Assembly (NCBI RefSeq): GCF_009363115.1
Contig: NZ_CP045298.1
Location: 1,642,001-1,706,000, forward strand
Direction: 5' to 3'
Source of the DNA: Paenibacillus brasilensis
Lineage (GTDB): Bacteria > Bacillota > Bacilli > Paenibacillales > Paenibacillaceae
Length of the DNA stretch: 64,000 bases
In this document: piece by piece, positions 46,588 through 55,240 of the stretch
How the letters are laid out: the number at the start of each line of letters is the position of its first letter
Position numbering within the stretch: the stretch's first letter is position 1
Notes under the pieces: generated by a model
Seen by the model: only the letters and a program-made list of their open reading frames with translations
Told to the model about the DNA's origin: nothing
The model's database searches: none
Position numbers and translations under genes: made by a program

Positions 46588-47634
46588 TTAAAACAATCCC
46601 CAGTTTACTGGCGTACCTTTAGCAGTATTCTCTTTCACTGATTTCCCAATAATTTCGTCTAGAAATTTTGTCGGCAGTCCCAAGCCTGGGCGAATTGCCT
46701 TTATATGCTCCCGGGTGATCATTTCCCCCTTTTGGATATCCTTGGCGATATATAGGGACCTTCTATGCTTCAAAGACTCCTTTTCTCGTTCCGTTGCGCC
46801 ATATGTAATACGGCCGATAGACTGCCAGGCACGTTCTGCTTCCGTCACCAGCACAGCCATTTCTTCAGGCTCCATGGAAAAGGCTGAGTCCACTCCACCG
46901 TCAGCACGGCGCAACGTAAAGTGCTTTTCAATTACTGTCGTCCCTAAAGCCACACTCGCCACCGACACACCAAAACCCATAGTATGATCCGATATACCAA
47001 CTTGGCAACCGAATAGTTGCTCCAAATGAGGAAGCGTTGCAATATTCGTATTGTCTGGCGACGCAGGGTAAGTACTTGTACATTTCAGTAAAATAATGTT
47101 TTTGGCGCCAGCCTCCTTCGCCGCCCGAACTGATTCATCCAGTTCAGCTACCGACGCCATACCTGTTGAAATGATCAGTGGCTTGCCCGTTGCTGCAACC
47201 TTTCGAATTAATTGGATATCAGTGTTTTCAAAGGAAGCTATTTTATAAGCAGGCACTTTCAATGATTCAAGAAAGTCGACAGCTGATTCATCAAAAGGAG
47301 TGCTGAACGCCAAAATCCCCAACTCTGCACATTTATTGAAAATGGGTTCATGCCATTCCCAAGGCGTGTATGCTTCCTGATAAAGACTATACAACGAACT
47401 ACCTTTCCACAGACTGTTCGGGTCCTTAATAAAAAAGTCGCCTTCATGAATGTCCAACGTCATTGTATCTGCTGTATAAGTTTGGAGTTTGAGCGCATCC
47501 ACTCCTGATGCTGCCGCAGCCTCCACGATGGCAAGCGCCCGATCGAGTGACTGATTATGATTACCAGACATTTCTGCTATTATAAAAGGCTTGTGTTTCT
47601 TACCGATCCAACGGTCACCAATTTGGAATTCCAC
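46588..47634 (-). CDS. pseI: Pseudaminic acid synthase
   Basis: Condenses the 6-deoxy-2,4-diamido sugar with phosphoenolpyruvate to the nine-carbon acid; NeuB family. 348 residues: N-terminal TIM barrel with FIIAEMSGNHNQSLDRALAI and DALKLQTYTADTMTLD (both characteristic of PseI), GISDHTMG, EKHFTL, and a C-terminal SAF antifreeze-like domain (about 285-345; HRRSLYIAKDIQKGEMIT). The start is GTG at 47634 with AGGGGG upstream; it shares one base with the pseG stop (TAGTG), so the two are coupled. Confidence 0.93.
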   Translation of the reverse strand: MEFQIGDRWIGKKHKPFIIAEMSGNHNQSLDRALAIVEAAAASGVDALKLQTYTADTMTLDIHEGDFFIKDPNSLWKGSSLYSLYQEAYTPWEWHEPIFNKCAELGILAFSTPFDESAVDFLESLKVPAYKIASFENTDIQLIRKVAATGKPLIISTGMASVAELDESVRAAKEAGAKNIILLKCTSTYPASPDNTNIATLPHLEQLFGCQVGISDHTMGFGVSVASVALGTTVIEKHFTLRRADGGVDSAFSMEPEEMAVLVTEAERAWQSIGRITYGATEREKESLKHRRSLYIAKDIQKGEMITREHIKAIRPGLGLPTKFLDEIIGKSVKENTAKGTPVNWGLF

Positions 47635-48695
47635 TATAATTCCCCCTTCAATATGGATAGGATGGGATGTCTCCCGCTCCTTCTCTGTGTCTCCGTCAAA
47701 ACCAGAACTGCCCTGCTCTGCTCAGCTAACATTTCGGGCTTATTCAGCAATTTCTCCAGCATTTCTGTAATCTGTCCAGTCCTGACCTCCCCACTTGCCC
47801 CCATATGCCATGCAAGTCCCCGTTTTGCTGCTTCCACAACAGTTGCCTTCTGATTTTCAGCCACAGTAATAACCATGGAAGGCACACCCATATAGCAACG
47901 CTCCCACATAGAGATTCCACCTGCGCCGATTGCCAAATCGGATGAGGCTAACAGCTCTGCCATATTCGAATAATGCTCATAAAACGTAACATGGTCAAAA
48001 GAAGAGAATGACGCTCGCAATTCTGGTACACGAGAATTGGCCGGACCTGCAACTAGAATAAAGTGAAACTGTTTTCCTATTTCGCTTTGAACGACAGGCA
48101 GCATTTTGCCCAACTCATTGGTTGGATCACTTCCACCGAAATTAACAAGAATGCATTGACATTGTGTTCGAACAACCGCGTCTTCCGCCAGACAAAAAAA
48201 TTCATTCCGTAGCAAAGCGAATTCCGGACCCAATAATTGAAGTGCGTGCTCCGGGAGCAATCCGCTATACCTCTTATCCATATTTGGATATAGGTTTTGG
48301 TCCAATAGCACATCACAATCATGTGGACGATTTGCCAGGTCATCAATCACCAAGATACTGCGAGCATAAGGACGTAGCAATTGCTCCCAACGTGCATCCA
48401 AGCCATAATGGTCCACAATAAGCCAATCGCATTGTTCACCGACTGCAGCTATAGTCTCCCAGGCATCCCGCTCCATGTCTACAGGCGCCTCCTCAGTTGC
48501 CGACAGAAGGGAAAGACTAAAGCCCCTGCAGCGAATATCTTTAGCCAAAGCTTGCGGTATATCAACGTTGCACACAAAGTGGATATCCGCTGGTATGTTA
48601 TGCCGTATGTTCAAGGCAAGGGTAATGCACCTCATCAAATGTCCGGTCCCCAGTCGAGAAGAGGCATTCGCCCGTATCAAAATTCGTGTTTTCAT
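47634..48695 (-). CDS. pseG: UDP-sugar hydrolase of pseudaminic acid synthesis, PseG type
   Basis: Removes UDP from the diacylated altrose intermediate; GT-B-like fold. The start chosen is ATG at 48695 (MKTRILIRANASSRLGTGHL), overlapping the HAD stop as ATGA; 353 residues. Conserved phrases are GTGHLMRCITLA, WLIVDHYGLD, ILVIDDLANRPHDCDVLLDQ, LLGPEFALLRNEF and VNFGGSDPTN. Length matches a single PseG domain; no fused acetyltransferase (PseH) is present at either end. Confidence 0.92.
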   Translation of the reverse strand: MKTRILIRANASSRLGTGHLMRCITLALNIRHNIPADIHFVCNVDIPQALAKDIRCRGFSLSLLSATEEAPVDMERDAWETIAAVGEQCDWLIVDHYGLDARWEQLLRPYARSILVIDDLANRPHDCDVLLDQNLYPNMDKRYSGLLPEHALQLLGPEFALLRNEFFCLAEDAVVRTQCQCILVNFGGSDPTNELGKMLPVVQSEIGKQFHFILVAGPANSRVPELRASFSSFDHVTFYEHYSNMAELLASSDLAIGAGGISMWERCYMGVPSMVITVAENQKATVVEAAKRGLAWHMGASGEVRTGQITEMLEKLLNKPEMLAEQSRAVLVLTETQRRSGRHPILSILKGEL

Positions 48696-49375
48696 TGGTA
48701 TACATCGCAAGCAGTCATAATCTCAAACAATTGGTCCAACGTTTCCACTTCCACATCCGCATTATATTCCTCTGGCTTAACGGTATCCTTGAAATGCCCT
48801 CGACGAATTCGAATCGTCCGGTAACCCAAAGGCCGTATACCCACAAAGTCTTTGTTCGGATTATCTCCAATATATACAATATCGGACGGATCCACCTTTT
48901 CAGTTTGCGCGATAAGCTGGAAACAATAAGGAGATGGTTTAGCTCTGTGTCTCCCGTACCGATAGGTGATATAGCATTTCCTCACGCGCTCTTCCAAACC
49001 CAATGCTTTAATCTTGTTATATTGTACGACCTTGTTGCCATCCGTCACAATATAGATCGAGGAGCCTCCCATAGCCAAACGTTCCAAAACCGCATCCGCA
49101 TCGGGTGATAGCGTGATGTCCGGCCGATGCAGCCTATAAATCGATAGGCATTTCCTGATATTACGGCGTGTTGCCACCCCATAATGTTCAAGCACTCTAT
49201 CAAAGACCCTTCCTCTGCCCTCTTGCTCCAGTACATCCCACATAATTGAGAAGACCTCCTGCGAATTTAAACCAAATTGCTCGCCCAAGTAACAGGCAAC
49301 TGCCTGAAATCCGCTTCGGACAAAAGTAATCTCTTCATATAAAGTGTCATCAAGATCAAACACAAAAACCTTCAT
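48692..49375 (-). CDS. HAD-superfamily phosphatase in the glycosylation cluster
   Basis: 227 residues with all four HAD motifs: DLDDTLYEE (nucleophile), IVTDGN, the Lys in HRAKPSPYCF, and YIGDNPNKDF. A small helical cap follows motif I. Start and stop overlap both neighbours by four bases (ATGA), so it is part of a tight unit ATP-grasp, HAD, PseG. No step of the textbook pseudaminic pathway needs a phosphatase, so it either acts on a phosphorylated side-chain precursor or is a housekeeping-type HAD. Substrate unknown. Confidence 0.85.
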   Translation of the reverse strand: MKVFVFDLDDTLYEEITFVRSGFQAVACYLGEQFGLNSQEVFSIMWDVLEQEGRGRVFDRVLEHYGVATRRNIRKCLSIYRLHRPDITLSPDADAVLERLAMGGSSIYIVTDGNKVVQYNKIKALGLEERVRKCYITYRYGRHRAKPSPYCFQLIAQTEKVDPSDIVYIGDNPNKDFVGIRPLGYRTIRIRRGHFKDTVKPEEYNADVEVETLDQLFEIMTACDVYQ

Positions 49376-50331
49376 AAGATTAAGTCCTCCGCATGCCGAA
49401 CTAGCATTTTCTCATGCACGGCTCTATAAAAGGCTAAATCGTTAATTTGAGCCCCTCCACTTTCCTGCAGAAACCAAAAAAAACTATCCAGCCCCATCGC
49501 TAATGCTAGCGTTGAGGCTCCCCCAAATCGACAGTTACACTCAATTAGATGCTGCCGCTTTTTTTCATCCACTATAATCTGGAAGATTACATGACCACGA
49601 AACTTGAATCGCTCTGCAATCTGCTGACACAACTTCTCCATTTCCGGGTAACGAACTGACGTCGTGATCTGTGACTCACCATTCATAACCCAATTGCGTT
49701 GCCGGGCAAGGGCCCCTATAGCCTTACTTGTACTTGTCAAGAACACGTCAACACTGTATTCTACCCCATGGATTAGGGGCTGAAATACCGGGTTTACCAT
49801 TTTTCTCGCATGCCTTTTGGTTTCATGGGGATTGAGACCAATACCTACATTGACTGAACCAGCCCCAAATCGCTCCTTTACCACATATTGCCCAACCTTA
49901 TAATGAAGCGACGTTGCCATATCTTCAAATTCTGCAAACGTAGGGATTACTGGATATCCCTGCTTAGCCATCTGCTCATAGAAACGCAACTTGTCCAAAC
50001 ATAGCTCTACTGCATCAACATCCGATATCATAACTGTGATCCCAGCCTGCTCTAGTTGTTGGCGATACTCCGCAAAATATAATAATTCACCGTCTCTGCT
50101 CGGAAAGACTACTGAAATCTCTTGTGCATGACAGTAGCCGATAAAGCTATCCATCGTCAAATCCTGTAAAGAAGGGCAAAGCCAGAATACATCAACCACA
50201 TACTGCCCTAAACAGCTAGCGTTAGTATCCGCCCCATACAACTTGGCTCCCGGGCGGGCACGACGTAAGGCATTCTTTACCGCTTTAATCATCGGCACCT
50301 TCTGACTGATACTCATGATCATGACATTCAT
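49372..50331 (-). CDS. ATP-grasp ligase (carbamoyl-phosphate-synthase-like fold) in the glycosylation cluster
   Basis: 319 residues. N-terminal pre-ATP-grasp region (KLYGADTNASCLGQYVVDVF), ATP-grasp core with YVVKERFGAGSVNVGI (nucleotide lysine and Gly loop) and the metal-binding end LIECNCRFGGASTLA (Glu, Asn, Arg). Such enzymes make an amide or similar bond from a carboxylate using ATP. It is coupled by ATGA overlap to the HAD gene. There is no place for it in the standard pseudaminic route; it could acylate the amino group that PseH would otherwise acetylate (see findings). Start ATG at 50331 follows GCGAGG. Confidence 0.8.
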   Translation of the reverse strand: MNVMIMSISQKVPMIKAVKNALRRARPGAKLYGADTNASCLGQYVVDVFWLCPSLQDLTMDSFIGYCHAQEISVVFPSRDGELLYFAEYRQQLEQAGITVMISDVDAVELCLDKLRFYEQMAKQGYPVIPTFAEFEDMATSLHYKVGQYVVKERFGAGSVNVGIGLNPHETKRHARKMVNPVFQPLIHGVEYSVDVFLTSTSKAIGALARQRNWVMNGESQITTSVRYPEMEKLCQQIAERFKFRGHVIFQIIVDEKKRQHLIECNCRFGGASTLALAMGLDSFFWFLQESGGAQINDLAFYRAVHEKMLVRHAEDLIL

Positions 50332-50363
50332 ACCGCAAACCTCGCTTTATCAGTCATATCTTT

Positions 50364-51092
50364 TTACTCACCCAGCTTTTTTTGCTTTACCTCCGCATTG
50401 ATCAGCGCCAGTTCAGGTTGGCGCTCAAGAAGCGAAAGTATCTCGTTCCAGGAAAAAATGCTGCCTGTGTATAACTCCCTATAAATTCGGGAAATCAGTT
50501 CCCAATCCTCCGGGGTATCTAGTGTCAATCTGTACCGACTAAAATCCATGCTGCTGCTGTATGCATGAATGCGGAATAAATCCGGATGCTGGTAAATATA
50601 AGGTGTGACGTGCTCATGTTCATATTCTTTGGTTGCATGTAAATACGATCGGCTTAAAGCATCAAATGTAAACACTTCGGTGTCCAGTCCCCGTGCAAAA
50701 GTACCACTTAAACCGCTGCTGGAATAATCCAAGTCATTGTCCAAAAAATGAGTAATGACTTTATCAGAAATAATCGGGTCTAAAAGAGGGCAATCCGATG
50801 TAATTCGAACAACAATGTCTGCTTTTGCTTTGTTTGCTGCTTCATAGTAACGACTAAGTACATTCTCCTTACTTCCCCTGAAATAATTTACCCCATAATA
50901 ATTAGCCTCATGGCAGATGAGGTCATCCTCCGTCTCCGTGGTCGTAGCTACTATGACTTGGTTCACAGAAGGAATTGCTAGTACCCTCTTAATCACATGC
51001 CCCAGGACTGTTTTATCTTCTAGCTTGTTCATCACCTTGCCAGGAAGACGCGTAGATCCCATCCGTGCTTGGATAATAGCAGTAATATTCAT
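50364..51092 (-). CDS. pseF: Pseudaminic acid cytidylyltransferase, SpsF-like
   Basis: Activates the nonulosonic acid as its CMP sugar. 242 residues with ITAIIQARMGSTRLPGKVM (NTP-binding start), VIVATTTETEDD, VRITSDCPLLDP and LDTPEDWELI. The pattern is COG1861/SpsF, the family used for PseF/LegF in many firmicutes. Start ATG at 51092 has AAAGGCG upstream. Lies between the methyltransferase and the ATP-grasp gene. Confidence 0.88.
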   Translation of the reverse strand: MNITAIIQARMGSTRLPGKVMNKLEDKTVLGHVIKRVLAIPSVNQVIVATTTETEDDLICHEANYYGVNYFRGSKENVLSRYYEAANKAKADIVVRITSDCPLLDPIISDKVITHFLDNDLDYSSSGLSGTFARGLDTEVFTFDALSRSYLHATKEYEHEHVTPYIYQHPDLFRIHAYSSSMDFSRYRLTLDTPEDWELISRIYRELYTGSIFSWNEILSLLERQPELALINAEVKQKKLGE

Positions 51093-51109
51093 AGATATTC
51101 GCCTTTCTT

Positions 51110-51856
51110 TTATTCAATAATGATGTAAGAACATAGTGGATTCATAGGATCCCTTCTAATTGCATATCGACTTAAACCCAATACCTCTTTTAAAGCGATA
51201 GTTTCACCAGGAAGTGCACTATAGTTAAGTTCATCAAAAGCTAAAACACTTCCTTTCGTGAGATGGCTCGAAATAGCCTCCAAGCACTTTTTTGTTGGTT
51301 TATAAAGATCAAAATCAAAGTATGCTAATGAAACAATAGTTTCAGGGTGGTCAGACAGATAAGTTGTAATACTATCCGTTGCATCTCCCTTTATTAACTC
51401 ATATTTTTTAATGTGGGAAATAGGACTTTCTTGTTCATGAAACTGCAGCACACTGTCCAAATACTCAAAATAGTTAGGGGTAACAGAATAATCTCCTTTA
51501 TTGACGTGCTGTCCATCTTTAATATCTACTTCAGGAAAGCCTTCAAACGTATCAAATCCAATAATTTTTCTATTATAATTGTATGGTTCATATATACCTC
51601 TGAAATTTTCATATAACGACAGATTTTGGCCCCATCTCACTCCGAATTCCATAATAACCCCATGAACATTTATAATCTTTTTATATAATTCATTAATATA
51701 TAATATTCTTGAGAGAGTTTGCCGCCTTAAATATATTCCAATATTATCCAAAATCTCTTCTTCTGGGATGGGTGAATTCTTCATTATCTCCACGAATTTT
51801 TGTTTTCCTTTTTTCTCCTCACAACTTGAGTTTCCTAAATGCCTAATTGAATTCAT
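51110..51856 (-). CDS. TylF/MycF-type SAM-dependent methyltransferase
   Basis: 248 residues. SAM-site EFGVRWGQNLSLYENFRG, IIGFDTFEGFPEVD, then LAYFDFDLYKPTKKCLEAI and LAFDELNY, the metal and acid residues of TylF-like sugar O-methyltransferases. Clearly more AT-rich than its downstream neighbours. In this cluster it may methylate the nonulosonic acid or its side chain. Start ATG at 51856; 17 bp to pseF. Confidence 0.82.
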   Translation of the reverse strand: MNSIRHLGNSSCEEKKGKQKFVEIMKNSPIPEEEILDNIGIYLRRQTLSRILYINELYKKIINVHGVIMEFGVRWGQNLSLYENFRGIYEPYNYNRKIIGFDTFEGFPEVDIKDGQHVNKGDYSVTPNYFEYLDSVLQFHEQESPISHIKKYELIKGDATDSITTYLSDHPETIVSLAYFDFDLYKPTKKCLEAISSHLTKGSVLAFDELNYSALPGETIALKEVLGLSRYAIRRDPMNPLCSYIIIE

Positions 51857-51973
51857 ATGTTGTTCTTCCCTTCCTTTTTATTACTCCCCGAACGGTAAAT
51901 ACAACAAATCACATGCTCTTTAGATCTCTTTCCAAGGGTTTATTTCGATTTTTCATATCTTCTTCGATAAGAT

Positions 51974-52969
51974 TTATATCAAATTCTCTGATATTAACCA
52001 ATCTATAATCACATTTTTAGCAATTGGAAGCTCATTCGACTTAATTACCTTATTTGATAACGTTTGATTTTTATTTTTAGAAAGCGGTGGTATAATATAC
52101 ATCTGCTCTGTTTCTATGGCATTTAGTCGCTCGTCTTCAGTCATTAATTCTTCAAACATCTTCTCACCTGGCCGAAGTCCTATCTGTTGAACTTCGACTT
52201 TATTTTTAACATTAAATTTTTCCGAAAATACCTTTATAAGAGCATCGGCTAAGTCACCAATTCGCACAACTGGCATCTTCAGGACAAATACCTCACCACC
52301 CTGAGCTGCCTCATTAGCCTGGAGGATTAACTCAATCGCCTGCGAAGGAGTCATCATATATCTCAACATCTCTGGATCGGTAATGGTAATTTCACCATCT
52401 TCTAGAATCTGTTTTTTGAATAACGGGATAACAGACCCCCGTGAACCCATTACGTTCCCAAATCGAACCGAAGAGAATATAGTAGACTTGGAACCCTTTT
52501 GATATTCAGAGGCCGAGATCAGACGCTCTGCCGTTAATTTCGTTGCACCATATGTGTTGGTTGGAGAAATAGCTTTGTCCGTACTTGTGAAAAGGACCTT
52601 CTTTACACCATTCTCCAAAGCCGCTTGAATGACATTCTGGGTACCTATTACATTGGTTTGTACAGCCTCAAACGGGTTATACTCACACGAAGGTACGTGC
52701 TTCATTGCGGCTAAATGGAATACATAATCAATATCCTCCATTGCTCTCATCAATCTTTGCTGATCTCTCACATCACCAATCAGAAAGCGCAATTGATTAG
52801 AATGGGCCTGAAAATCTATATTCATTTCATACTGCTTATGCTCATCACGGCTAAAAATACGAATCACGCTCGGCTCGTCCTTCAGAAGCCTCTGCACCAG
52901 TTGGCGCCCTATTGTTCCCGTCCCACCTGTAATTAATATCTTTTTTTCTTTATAGGTTCCCTTAAACAT
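51974..52969 (-). CDS. pseB: UDP-GlcNAc 4,6-dehydratase of the PseB/FlaA1 type
   Basis: First step of the pathway: dehydration and C5 inversion of UDP-GlcNAc. About 331 residues from ATG 52969 (MFKGTYKEKKILITGGTGTI); an in-frame GTG at 52978 is a possible start. Motifs: TGGTGTIGRQLVQRL, IRIFSRDEHKQYEM (very characteristic), FHLAAMKHVPSCEYNP, SSTDKAISPTNTYGATKL-like sequence with YxxxK, and GLRPGEKMFEEL. AT-rich. A gap of 117 bp to the methyltransferase gene holds nothing noted. Confidence 0.88.
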   Translation of the reverse strand: MFKGTYKEKKILITGGTGTIGRQLVQRLLKDEPSVIRIFSRDEHKQYEMNIDFQAHSNQLRFLIGDVRDQQRLMRAMEDIDYVFHLAAMKHVPSCEYNPFEAVQTNVIGTQNVIQAALENGVKKVLFTSTDKAISPTNTYGATKLTAERLISASEYQKGSKSTIFSSVRFGNVMGSRGSVIPLFKKQILEDGEITITDPEMLRYMMTPSQAIELILQANEAAQGGEVFVLKMPVVRIGDLADALIKVFSEKFNVKNKVEVQQIGLRPGEKMFEELMTEDERLNAIETEQMYIIPPLSKNKNQTLSNKVIKSNELPIAKNVIIDWLISENLI

Positions 52970-52995
52970 TTTGAACACATCCCTGTCCTTTAACT

Positions 52996-54792
52996 CTATA
53001 TCTCATCTATTCTGCGAATCGATTCTACAAACAACTCTTCAAGCATCGGAACTTTATCCACTATCTCATTCGCTAGCTTTCCTAGATGCTCATGTATCAT
53101 ATCGGCTTTGCGAGAGAGATTTTGCTCTATGGCGATCAAAGGTTGTTGCCGGTCAAACAGACCAATTTCCAATGGGAGTAAGGTTTCTATAATAGGAACA
53201 AACCAATCTCTACTCACAATGCTGGCCCAGCGCTGTTCAATTTCAACAATCGCATTATGACATTTAAGCGGCTTCATTCGGCTCCATTCTCTAATATTCC
53301 CGATTGTTTTCAGCATGATTTTCAATTCTTCCCTAAATTGAGCAAAATCATTGAGCGTATGCTGTATTTTTCCTTTAACCTCTTCGATACGATTTTCATC
53401 TATGATAAAGGGTTGATTACGTTGAATATTGGCTATTGCATCATGCTCAATATGTTCCTCAACAATCATATCGTATACTTCTTCAATCGGCTTCCAAATG
53501 GTCCCCTCTAGCGCAGCCCCGTTACGAGTCGTATTAATGAATTCAATACTGGATAAGGCTGCAAACAAGTGCTCAAGTGCGTCTTTCATAAACAAGAAAC
53601 TTTCGTTAGTTGCATTATATTCACCGTGTACGTTCAATACCTGTCGTGGTGCCTTCTCCACAATCGATGCATTGTGTGATTCTTCAATATGTCCTACTCC
53701 ATCAGCGTAGAACTTATTACCTGGGAAGGATAAATCCTGTCCCATCAGTACAACACGTCGAGCCCCCAGCCATACTGCCGCTTGTATGGCTGAGCCTACA
53801 ACCGTCGGTGTTGCTGTTATAGCCACCTGTGTCTGATCAATTCCTAAATAATACTGCGAAATATGATCATTACTTAATACGAAATGGATGGTATCTTTAT
53901 GCTTACGATCCGTAATACCATAATAAGAGGTAGACCCATATAATAGAGGTGCTTCCAGCGTTTCAGGCTGGGAAAAAACCTTATCATTGATAATACCACC
54001 ATCCAGCGTGACTGCTAAATGCGGCTGTATTCCTTGTTTAACTAATGCCTGAATACTGGAACCTGCTGCAATAACAAGCGCATGAGGTTGCACACGCTTA
54101 ATCCACTCAATATCCTGCTGGAGTGAGGGACCTGAGGCAGTAATAAAGGCCGTACTACCGGATAAAGAGAATTTTAAATCATCAATAGAGGGTGAAGACA
54201 GCATTCCTGCCATCTGGTACATACTGTTACGAATCCAGTCCTGTCGAAAAAGATGCTGAGTGTGTTGGTTTGATTCATAGGTGTGATTGTATTCTTCCAA
54301 TTTTTCTTTAACATCACGCAATACATCCATCTCTGCCTCGAGATAATGACGAAGCGCTACGAAAGCCAGCTCACGCTGCATATGGACAGAAGCCATATAA
54401 AACAGTGAATTCAATTGCGAATCGCCAATAGCCAGCCAGTACAAATTAGGATGCTCTAAAAGACTCCGCATATCATAGCTGCTAACGGAGTTTAGAAACT
54501 GATATTCATCCGGCTCATATACAAAAAGTAACCGGTCAGGATACATTTCAAGAATGTCAGCGACACCAAGACCCTGACCAAATCCATAAACAAAGACACA
54601 TTCTATATTTTCTACCGATTGCTGGACCGCCTCCAACCAAATATGATCTTTTTCTACAGGTTCATTATAAGACTTGTGATCCCTGGCCTCAGTTGGCTCA
54701 AGAGAGAGTACTGTGCTAGCAACATTCGGAAAGCGATTCTGTATAGCACTCAGATTCAATGATAAAATTGTCAAGACCATACCACCATTCAT
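52996..54792 (-). CDS. maf: Motility-associated (Maf, DUF115) flagellin glycosyltransferase
   Basis: 598 residues. The central MptE/Maf domain has AFITASGPSLQQDIEWI, ALVIAAGSSIQALVKQGIQP-like sequence, TLDGGIIN and the block ARRVVLMGQDLSFPGNKFYA; flanked by an N-terminal domain (FVYGFGQGLGVADILEMYP) and a helical C-terminal region. Maf proteins attach pseudaminic or legionaminic acid to Ser/Thr of flagellin in the cytoplasm. First gene of the glycosylation operon, after the flagellar fliT, with a SigD-like -10 just upstream. The start at 54792 has only AAGAAG; ATG 54780 is an alternative. Confidence 0.9.
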   Translation of the reverse strand: MNGGMVLTILSLNLSAIQNRFPNVASTVLSLEPTEARDHKSYNEPVEKDHIWLEAVQQSVENIECVFVYGFGQGLGVADILEMYPDRLLFVYEPDEYQFLNSVSSYDMRSLLEHPNLYWLAIGDSQLNSLFYMASVHMQRELAFVALRHYLEAEMDVLRDVKEKLEEYNHTYESNQHTQHLFRQDWIRNSMYQMAGMLSSPSIDDLKFSLSGSTAFITASGPSLQQDIEWIKRVQPHALVIAAGSSIQALVKQGIQPHLAVTLDGGIINDKVFSQPETLEAPLLYGSTSYYGITDRKHKDTIHFVLSNDHISQYYLGIDQTQVAITATPTVVGSAIQAAVWLGARRVVLMGQDLSFPGNKFYADGVGHIEESHNASIVEKAPRQVLNVHGEYNATNESFLFMKDALEHLFAALSSIEFINTTRNGAALEGTIWKPIEEVYDMIVEEHIEHDAIANIQRNQPFIIDENRIEEVKGKIQHTLNDFAQFREELKIMLKTIGNIREWSRMKPLKCHNAIVEIEQRWASIVSRDWFVPIIETLLPLEIGLFDRQQPLIAIEQNLSRKADMIHEHLGKLANEIVDKVPMLEELFVESIRRIDEI

Positions 54793-54812
54793 AATGATTC
54801 TTCTTAATTAGT

Positions 54813-54836
54813 ATATCGGACTGTAACGTGAAGGAG
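54813..54836 (-). promoter_or_regulatory. Partial SigD-type promoter before the glycosylation operon
   Basis: TCCGATAT (54813-54820, minus) matches the SigD -10 GCCGATAT in seven of eight positions; the -35 is poor (TTCA at 16 bp instead of TAAA). It would place the transcript start about 14 nt before the maf ATG. Confidence 0.45.
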
Positions 54837-54850
54837 TGAACCTTGCAAAT

Positions 54851-54886
54851 AAAAAAATCCCTCCCAGTAATACCTGAGAGAGATTT
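54851..54886 (-). terminator. Terminator after fliT
   Basis: On the minus strand AAATCTCTCTCAG pairs with CTGGGAGGGATTT (13 bp, two G-T) with a 6-nt loop and is followed by TTTT. It separates the fliD operon from the glycosylation operon. Confidence 0.9.
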
Positions 54887-54895
54887 CAATTCCAA

Positions 54896-55240
54896 TTATT
54901 TCCTCTTGTCTATGAAAAGACTATCAACGGAATAAGCACGCTGATAAGCATTTTGTTGAACTCGAATACTCCCTTTTTTCTCCATCCAACTTCCCGCTTC
55001 ATCTTTCAACTTATTCATACGCTTCAATATCAGTCCATCCATGTCTAAGATCAGTCCAATTTCTTGTTTGTCTTCCTCAGTGAGTAAAGCACGGTATTTT
55101 TCCATTGCATGCACAATTTCCTGTCTACGATCTACAAAAGCGACTAACTCTTCCTCTTCTATGATTGAGAGCCGATTAGTTGTCTCTATTGTCATTTTTT
55201 TTAATGCTTGAATGAGGTCTTGAATATTGTTACTGTCCAT
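54896..55240 (-). CDS. fliT: FliT-like flagellar export chaperone
   Basis: 114 residues, nearly all helical and charged (LIQALKKMTIETTNRLSIIE). Position after fliS, with TAATG overlap, matches fliT of Bacillus, the chaperone for FliD. The sequence itself is poorly conserved, so context is the main evidence. Confidence 0.75.
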   Translation of the reverse strand: MDSNNIQDLIQALKKMTIETTNRLSIIEEEELVAFVDRRQEIVHAMEKYRALLTEEDKQEIGLILDMDGLILKRMNKLKDEAGSWMEKKGSIRVQQNAYQRAYSVDSLFIDKRK

